Below are positions 58,933 through 64,000 of a DNA stretch of 64,000 bases, in pieces. The stretch is from Occultella aeris (GTDB lineage Bacteria; Actinomycetota; Actinomycetes; Actinomycetales; Beutenbergiaceae): positions 48,886-112,885 of the forward strand of contig NZ_CACRYJ010000067.1 of NCBI RefSeq assembly GCF_902703175.1, given 5' to 3'. Under the pieces are notes generated by a model. It did not search any database. It saw only the letters and a list, made by a program, of their open reading frames with translations, and was not told the DNA's origin. How positions within the stretch are numbered: position 1 is the first letter of the stretch; every line of letters starts with the position of its first letter. The position numbers were made by a program, and so were the translations under genes.

Positions 58933-59691
58933 GTGCCGACCTCCCTGGCGGGCCGCACCGCGCTGGTCACCGGATCCACCAGCGGCATCGGGGCTGCGAT
59001 CGCGACCGCCCTGGCCGAGGCGGGCGCCGTCGTCATCGGGCACGGTCTCCAAGGCCCGACGGCGGTAGCCGGCCCGGGCGGGTCCGGCGCCGTTGGTCCG
59101 GGTGCGCTCGAACCGGCGCCGCTCACCGAGGACCTCGCGGTCGAGGGCGCCGGCGCCGCGTTGGCCGAGCAGGCGTTGCGCCTGGGTCCGGTGGACATCG
59201 TGGTGCACGCAGCCTCGATCCAGGTCCGCGCGCCGTGGACCCAGATCGACCCGGCGGACGCACGCCGCCAGATCCAGGTGAACCTGCTCTCCGCGGTCGA
59301 ACTCCTGCAGGTCCTCGTGCCGCCGATGGCCGAGCGAGGGTGGGGCCGGATCCTCGCGATCGGGAGCGTGCAGCGGCGTGCGCCGCACCCGGAGATGGCG
59401 ATCTACGCGGCGACCAAGGCAGCCCAGCACAACCTGGTGCTGGGCCTCGCTACCCAGCTGGCGCCGTCGGGAATCACCGTCAATACGCTCTCGCCCGGGG
59501 TGATCGAGACGCCGCGGAACACGCAGGCACTGTCGGAACCCGACTACCGCGCGCAGGTTCTCGCGCAGATCCCGGCCGGCCGGATCGGAGCGCCGGCGGA
59601 TCTGGTCGGCGCCGCGCTGCTGCTGTGCTCCGAGGGGGCCGGTTACCTCACCGGCCAGGACCTCGTGGTGGACGGCGGGATGACGTCGTGA
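58933..59691 (+). CDS. Short-chain dehydrogenase/reductase in sugar-acid cluster
   Basis: A 252-residue classical SDR with TGSTSGIG at residues 13-20, VVHAASIQ, AIGSVQRRAP and YAATKAAQ with Tyr and Lys intact. The start is GTG at 58933, 3 nt after the RraA-like stop. The last segment (LTGQDLVVDGGMTS) is standard. It belongs with the dehydratase and aldolase in a sugar-acid pathway. It converges on the IclR gene with 5 bp between stops. Confidence 0.9.
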   Translation: MPTSLAGRTALVTGSTSGIGAAIATALAEAGAVVIGHGLQGPTAVAGPGGSGAVGPGALEPAPLTEDLAVEGAGAALAEQALRLGPVDIVVHAASIQVRAPWTQIDPADARRQIQVNLLSAVELLQVLVPPMAERGWGRILAIGSVQRRAPHPEMAIYAATKAAQHNLVLGLATQLAPSGITVNTLSPGVIETPRNTQALSEPDYRAQVLAQIPAGRIGAPADLVGAALLLCSEGAGYLTGQDLVVDGGMTS

Positions 59692-59696
59692 GCAGG

Positions 59697-60485
59697 TCAG
59701 GCGACGAGCGCCTCGGACACCTCACCCGCCACCCGGGCAACCGCCGCTCCGAGTTCCTCCACGTGCGGGTCGACCCGGTAGGACGGACCGGAGATCGTGA
59801 TCGCGGCGATCGGCTCGCCGCGCACGTCGGTGATGGCGGCGGCCAGGCGGGTGACGTCGTCGTGGCGGTCCACGGCGGCCCACCCCCGGATCCCGGCCTG
59901 GCGCACGTCCGCGCGCATCTCCTCCAGATCCAGGGCGGCGCGACTGACGGCCGCGCTGGTGCGCATCTGCTCCAGCAGCCGGTCCCGGTCACGCTCGCTC
60001 ATCGTGGCAAGGATGGCGCGACCCATCGCGGTGCGCTGCAGCGGCGTCCGCGTGCCGATGACGGACTGAACGGTCACCGACTGCCCGGAGTCCTCCTGCG
60101 CCACGTAGACCACGTGCACGCCCTCGCGCACCGCCAGGTGCACGGTCTCGCCGGTGGCATCACGCAGGCCCACCAGATGCGGGCGAGCCAGGTCGACCAG
60201 GTGCTCGTGGGTGGCCTGATACGCCTGTGCCAGCCACAGGCAGCGGGACCCGAGTACGTAGCGCCGGTCGCGCACCCGCTGCTGCACGTAGCCGAGCTCG
60301 CGCATCGTGGCGAGCAACCGGGATGCGGTGCTCTTGTCGGTGCCGGCCTGGGCCGCCACCTCGGTCACGCTGATCCCGTCACCCGCTGCTGCCACCATCT
60401 CCAGGACGGACAGGCCGCGCACGAGCGTGCTGGCTGCCCCGGGTGGCGAGGCGCTCGCCTCGTCGGGCTTGGGCGCTGCTGGCAT
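59697..60485 (-). CDS. IclR-family transcriptional regulator
   Basis: A 262-residue IclR regulator with a winged-helix N-terminus (GISVTEVAAQAGTDKSTASRLLATM) and a ligand-sensing C-terminal domain (RREGVHVVYVAQEDSG-like VREGVHVVYV, then VIGTRTPLQRTAMGRAILATM). It is the likely regulator of the adjacent sugar-acid genes and of itself, via the shared TTGTGAT elements. Confidence 0.92.
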   Translation of the reverse strand: MPAAPKPDEASASPPGAASTLVRGLSVLEMVAAAGDGISVTEVAAQAGTDKSTASRLLATMRELGYVQQRVRDRRYVLGSRCLWLAQAYQATHEHLVDLARPHLVGLRDATGETVHLAVREGVHVVYVAQEDSGQSVTVQSVIGTRTPLQRTAMGRAILATMSERDRDRLLEQMRTSAAVSRAALDLEEMRADVRQAGIRGWAAVDRHDDVTRLAAAITDVRGEPIAAITISGPSYRVDPHVEELGAAVARVAGEVSEALVA

Positions 60486-60794
60486 GACACTCCTTGCCTT
60501 GGTGGCGCATCGTGCCGGCGCCGTTCCGAGGTGTTTCGGACCCTACCGAGCGGCGCTCGGGTTGCCGTAATCACATGTTCGTTGCACTAATCACAACCCT
60601 ACCGGATAGGGGAATGCGGGAAGCGCTTATCAGGGCGCACCCGACGGGCACCAGTTCCACGGTCGGGAGGACATGGGTCGCCACGACCGACCGCGGTTCT
60701 CAGCTGCCGACGTCAGACGTCGAGTCCGTCCTCGTCGACTGGCGAATCACGAGGCGGTGCGAGACCAGGTATTCACGGATCGGTGCGCCGTCGG
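60486..60794. other. 309-bp intergenic region with IclR candidate site
   Basis: There is no convincing gene here. The IclR candidate site (ATCACA at 60570, ATCACAAC at 60590-60597) lies 85-112 bp upstream of the IclR start. A small hairpin CGACGT-CAG-ACGTCG sits at 60708-60722, near the end of the following regulator gene. The rest shows no clear signal. Confidence 0.6.
60567..60597. promoter_or_regulatory. Second copy of the IclR candidate operator
   Basis: The minus strand reads TTGTGA-N17-TGATTA (60596-60568), matching the element in the dehydratase/aldolase promoter. GTTGxxxT...AxxxCAAC symmetry is visible at 60581-60597. Confidence 0.45.
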
Positions 60795-61973
60795 CTAGCG
60801 CCAGCCTCCCTGTGCGACCACGGACCCGGTGACATCGCGGCGGTACCGGCCGGGTGATCGACCGGTGTGCTTCTTGAACGCCGCGCCCATGTACTCGGCG
60901 TGTGGGAAGCCCAGGTGCTCGGAGATGCGGGTCATGGTCCAGTCGGTGGAGCCGAGGAGTTCGGCCACCTGGTTCATCCGTACCCGCCGGATCTCGGAGT
61001 GCACCGTCCTGCCGAGGTGCTTGAGGAAACGCAGGTCGAGGGCTCGGCGGGACAGGCCCACCTCGCGCAGCACCTCCGTCACCGTGACGTGTTGCCCGGC
61101 GTGGTCGCGTATGAACCGCAGGGCATGCGCCACGGTCACGTCGTCCACGGAGAGCAGGTCCGAGGATTGCCGCACCACCACTCGCACCGGGGGGATCAGC
61201 CGCAGACCGGGCTCGACGACCTCGCCGGACATCATCCGGTCGAGGAGTTCCGCCGCGAGGTAGCCGGTCCGTCGGGTGTTCGGCTCGATGCTGGACAACG
61301 CCGGCGAGGAGAGGGTGCCGAGCAGCTCGTCGTTGTCGACGCCGATCACGGCCACCTCGTCCGGCACGGCCAGGTCGGCGATCTTGCAGGCCTCAAGCAC
61401 CTCCTGACCCGCGATGTCGTATGCGGCGAGCACTCCGACCGGCTTCGGCAGGCCCGTCAGCCATCGGACCAGGCGGTCACGGTCGGTGGCCTTCTTGCCG
61501 GTCGGCCGGAGCCGGAACTCCGGCGCCGGCGTTCCGTAGGCTCGAGCGTGCTCGGCGAATCCCACCGCCCGCTTGACGGACCACCCATAGCGAGGGTCAC
61601 CGCAGAAGGCGAAGTTCCGGATCCCCCGCTCGGCGAAGTGCTCGACCGCCCACCGGGCGATCTGGTCGTCGTCCGTCTCCGCTCCGGGCAGCTCCGGCAC
61701 CAGTCGCCCGGCACTCAGGTCCACCGCGGGTAGACCCAGGCGTCGGACGAAGGCTGCCGCCTCCGGGCTCTCGATCCTCGCCAGCACGCCGTCCCCGGCC
61801 CATCCCTCCAGCCAGGAGAAGTCGGTCTCGAGCCGCGAGTGCTCCACCAGATACAGCGACCAGCCGCGGTGCGCGGCAACGTACTCACGCACCCCGTGCA
61901 GAAGGCCGCGCGCGTACCCGTTGGAGGTCTCCACCAGCAGGGCCACGTGCCTCGTCCGCTCCGATCCAAGCAC
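60795..61973 (-). CDS. XylR-type regulator (LacI-like sensor + AraC HTH), copy 2
   Basis: A 392-residue protein that aligns along its whole length with the regulator at 36123-37361: VALLVETSNGYARGLLHGV, SLYLVEHSRLETDFSWLEGW, ELPGAETDDDQIARWAVEHFAERG, FAFCGDPRYGWS, and an AraC domain ending EYMGAAFKKHTGRSPGRYRRDV. It is divergent from a Gfo/Idh/MocA-like gene that is in turn a close paralogue of a gene in the first regulon, so a whole regulator-plus-enzyme unit seems duplicated. Confidence 0.92.
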   Translation of the reverse strand: MLGSERTRHVALLVETSNGYARGLLHGVREYVAAHRGWSLYLVEHSRLETDFSWLEGWAGDGVLARIESPEAAAFVRRLGLPAVDLSAGRLVPELPGAETDDDQIARWAVEHFAERGIRNFAFCGDPRYGWSVKRAVGFAEHARAYGTPAPEFRLRPTGKKATDRDRLVRWLTGLPKPVGVLAAYDIAGQEVLEACKIADLAVPDEVAVIGVDNDELLGTLSSPALSSIEPNTRRTGYLAAELLDRMMSGEVVEPGLRLIPPVRVVVRQSSDLLSVDDVTVAHALRFIRDHAGQHVTVTEVLREVGLSRRALDLRFLKHLGRTVHSEIRRVRMNQVAELLGSTDWTMTRISEHLGFPHAEYMGAAFKKHTGRSPGRYRRDVTGSVVAQGGWR

Positions 61974-62054
61974 GTAAATATTCTATGGAGTCCTTCTAAA
62001 TTACGCATGGTTATCGACTGCGCGGATTCCTACGGTTGCAGCAGGAGGTCAACG

Positions 62055-63167
62055 ATGACGACAAGCGTTCGCATAGCCATCGCCGGTCTCGGCTTCGGAG
62101 CCGAGTTCATTCCCATCTACCAGGCACACCCGGACACGGAACTCGTGGCCGTCTGCCAGCGCAGCGAGGATGCCCTGCGGCGGACCGCCGACCACTTCGG
62201 CATAGCCGGCCGGTACACGAGCTTCGACGCGATGCTCGAGAACCCGGATATCGACGCGGTGCACATCAACACCCCGATCCCCGATCACGCAGCCCAGTCG
62301 ATCGCCGCACTGCGCGCGGGCAAGCACGTCGCCTGCACCGTGCCGATGGCGACCACCGTGGAGGAGTGCCAGGCCATCGTCCGGGCTGCCCAGGAGAGCG
62401 GGCGGAACTACATGATGATGGAGACGGTCGTCTACTCCCGCGAGTTCCTGTACGCCAAGCAGCTCCTCGACGACGGCACGCTCGGCCGGATCCAGTTCCT
62501 GCGCGGGGCACACCACCAGGAGATGGCCGGGTGGCCCGGGTACTGGGAGGGACTGCCGCCGATGCACTACGCGACCCACGCCGTCAGCCCGCTGCTCGCG
62601 ATCGCCGGCACCCTCGCCGAGAGCGTGGTGTGCCAGGGGTCCGGCCGGATCTCGGAAGACCTGACGGCGAAGTACGGCTCGCCGTTCGCGGTCGAGTCGG
62701 CGCTGCTCACCTTGCGCGACTCCCCCGTCGCCGCCGAGGTGGCGCGGTCGTTGTTCGAGACCGCCCGAGAGTACGTGGAGAGCTTCAGCGTCTTCGGGGA
62801 GCACGCCACCTTCGAGTGGGAACAGACCCAAGGAGTGGGTCACGTGCTCCACGTGGGTGAGCGCCCCGAGCGGGTGGAGGTCCCGGACTTCGCCCACCTG
62901 TTGCCCGCCGAGATCGCACCGTTCACCACGCGCGGCGTCTACGACGACGACAACCAGCACCTGTCATTCGTCCAGGGCAGCGGGCACGGTGGCTCCCACC
63001 CGCACCTGGCCCATGAGTTCGTGCGAAGCATCGTCGAGGGTCGCCCCAGCGCGATCGACGCCCCCACCGCGGCCAACTGGACCTCCGTGGGCATCTGCGC
63101 CCACGAGTCCGCCATGACCGGCGGGACGCGGATCCAGATCCCGGACTTCGCGGCGGTGCGGATATGA
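62055..63167 (+). CDS. Gfo/Idh/MocA-like protein with TVP in place of EKP, copy 2
   Basis: A 370-residue paralogue of the protein at 44438-45529, with IAGLGFGAEFIPIYQAHPD, ACTVPMATT in place of CEKP, NYMMMETVVYSREFL, GAHHQEM and GSGHGGSHPHLAHEFV. The ATG at 62055 has GCAGGAGG upstream; a longer frame runs into the regulator's promoter region. Two regulon members retaining the same Lys-less motif and His-rich C-terminus suggest that the substitution is functional. It overlaps the isomerase start (ATGA). Confidence 0.88.
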   Translation: MTTSVRIAIAGLGFGAEFIPIYQAHPDTELVAVCQRSEDALRRTADHFGIAGRYTSFDAMLENPDIDAVHINTPIPDHAAQSIAALRAGKHVACTVPMATTVEECQAIVRAAQESGRNYMMMETVVYSREFLYAKQLLDDGTLGRIQFLRGAHHQEMAGWPGYWEGLPPMHYATHAVSPLLAIAGTLAESVVCQGSGRISEDLTAKYGSPFAVESALLTLRDSPVAAEVARSLFETAREYVESFSVFGEHATFEWEQTQGVGHVLHVGERPERVEVPDFAHLLPAEIAPFTTRGVYDDDNQHLSFVQGSGHGGSHPHLAHEFVRSIVEGRPSAIDAPTAANWTSVGICAHESAMTGGTRIQIPDFAAVRI

Positions 63168-64000
63168 GCACCGGACCACGGGTGTCCGTCGCCACGATCT
63201 GCTTCGACGGATTCGGGGACGAGAACTTCGAGCCCACCTTCGTCCACGCTCCCGCCCTCGGGATCCGCGAGATCGAGTTCAACGCGTGGTACCCGCGCAA
63301 CCTCACGCCCCCCGGCCTGGACTCGATGCGGCAGCGTTGCGAGCAGAGTGGGCTACGGCCCGCCACGCTGCAGGTGTCACCGTTCGCACCCGGTCCCGAC
63401 AGCGCCGACCTGACCAGAGAGGCCTGCCGGTGGTTGTGGCTCCTCGACGCCGCGGAGCGCCTCGGGGTCGGCGTGATCAAGGCCACCGGCTCGGCTCGAG
63501 GCACCCGCGGGGGCCTCGGCGCGGTGATCGACCTGCTGCGCGTCATCGCCCCGATAGCGGCCGGGCGCGGGCTGACGATCGCGGTGGAGAACCACGCCAA
63601 CAACGTCCTCGAACATCCGGAGGACTACGACGAACTGTTCTCCGCGATCGACTCCCCCGCGGTCGGCATGTGCCTCGACACCGGGCACTTCGCCGCCTCG
63701 GGGCACGATCCGGTGGCGATCGCCACGCAGTACGCCGGCCGGCTGGCCCACCTCGACCTCAAGGACTGCGCCGGCCCGCGCCACGGCGAACCAGAGTTTG
63801 TCCGTTTCGGTCACGGCATCGTCGACTTCGACGCCACCCTCTCGACAGCCGTATCGAACGGATACACGGGCTACCTCGTCATCGAGCTGCCCCTCATCGA
63901 CCGCTCAACGATGGCGGCCGACCTCCGCGCGGGAGCCGAACTGGCCCTTCGCCACACCCCCGGTGGCCCCGCGCCCCGGCCGGGGGGGGGGCCCCCCCCC
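63164..64000 (+). CDS. Sugar phosphate isomerase/epimerase-like TIM-barrel protein, 3' end outside window
   Basis: About 279 residues are present, open to the right edge. The sequence starts STGPRVSVATICFDGFGDENFE, and the metal-site words are VENHANN, MCLDTGHFAASGHD, HLDLKDCAGPRH, GHGIVDFDATL and YLVIELP, matching the xylose isomerase-like/AP-endonuclease-2 fold. Its ATG overlaps the Gfo stop by 4 nt. It probably isomerises a keto-sugar made by the partner. The last ~10 codons are Pro/Gly from G and C runs and may be artefact, so the true end is uncertain. Confidence 0.85.
   Translation, partial: MSTGPRVSVATICFDGFGDENFEPTFVHAPALGIREIEFNAWYPRNLTPPGLDSMRQRCEQSGLRPATLQVSPFAPGPDSADLTREACRWLWLLDAAERLGVGVIKATGSARGTRGGLGAVIDLLRVIAPIAAGRGLTIAVENHANNVLEHPEDYDELFSAIDSPAVGMCLDTGHFAASGHDPVAIATQYAGRLAHLDLKDCAGPRHGEPEFVRFGHGIVDFDATLSTAVSNGYTGYLVIELPLIDRSTMAADLRAGAELALRHTPGGPAPRPGGGPPP
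63980..64000. other. Homopolymeric G/C run at the window edge (probable sequence artefact)
   Basis: The last bases are a G run directly followed by a C run. Such a tail in otherwise complex coding DNA resembles the low-quality end of an assembled contig; nothing coding should be read from it. Confidence 0.6.

Noticed and set aside
61974..62054. Operator shared with the 37489-37532 promoter
   Set aside because: Only short words such as ATGGAG-N-CC recur; no convincing common dyad was found.

Overview
The window is very GC-rich, densely coded DNA with many 1-4 nt start/stop overlaps. It carries a mycothiol-type maleylpyruvate isomerase family protein, LacI, ROK, IclR and XylR-type regulators, and numerous ABC importers. 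This points to a free-living, plant- or soil-type actinobacterium. A Micrococcales-like relative (Cellulomonas/Georgenia/Ruania type) is my guess from gene content only. I see no rRNA, tRNA, CRISPR array, phage or insertion sequence.

Layout. 1-1.0 kb: the end of a membrane protein and a NarL-type response regulator. 1.0-7.6 kb: an oligopeptide-type ABC importer operon (lipoprotein, two permeases, one fused double ATPase), divergent from a DUF1028 protein and followed by an XRE-cupin regulator. 7.8-10.9 kb: small single genes, including a membrane protein, a secreted I36-type inhibitor-like protein, a DinB protein and an alpha/beta hydrolase. 10.9-17.3 kb: a seven-gene minus-strand operon in which two methylenetetrahydrofolate-reductase-like proteins flank an SsuABC/ThiXYZ-type importer, ending in an XRE-cupin regulator. 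17.4-18.6 kb: a toxin-antitoxin-like pair with a perfect palindromic operator. 18.7-21.7 kb: single genes.

21.7-33.1 kb is a catabolic island. A sugar-type (CUT1) importer without ATPase is co-directional with enoyl-CoA hydratase, class III CoA transferase, MaoC hydratase, acyl-CoA dehydrogenase, SDR and LacI genes. It is divergent from a class I CoA transferase and a second enoyl-CoA hydratase. Two mirror-image LacI-type operators lie in the shared promoter region. 33.1-33.7 kb holds five tandem 74-bp hairpin repeats between convergent genes, followed by an M28 peptidase. 36.1-46.8 kb is a second sugar regulon: a XylR-type (LacI-AraC) regulator divergent from CUT1 permeases, three Gfo/Idh/MocA proteins, a DUF624 protein, a lipoprotein, an SDR and a ROK regulator.

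46.9-56.9 kb is mixed: a cytoplasmic trypsin-like protease with a small partner, a large LAL/MalT-type LuxR regulator with its membrane-protein neighbours, an orphan ribbon-helix-helix antitoxin, a nucleotide kinase-like protein, sodA translationally coupled to a flavin reductase behind a MerR/SoxR-like promoter, and a three-domain methyltransferase. 56.9-64.0 kb is a sugar-acid region: a glucarate-dehydratase-like enolase, an RraA-like aldolase, an SDR and an IclR regulator with shared operator candidates, then close paralogues of the XylR-type regulator and of one Gfo/Idh protein, and a TIM-barrel isomerase that runs off the end. The last ~20 bases are G and C runs that look like an assembly artefact.
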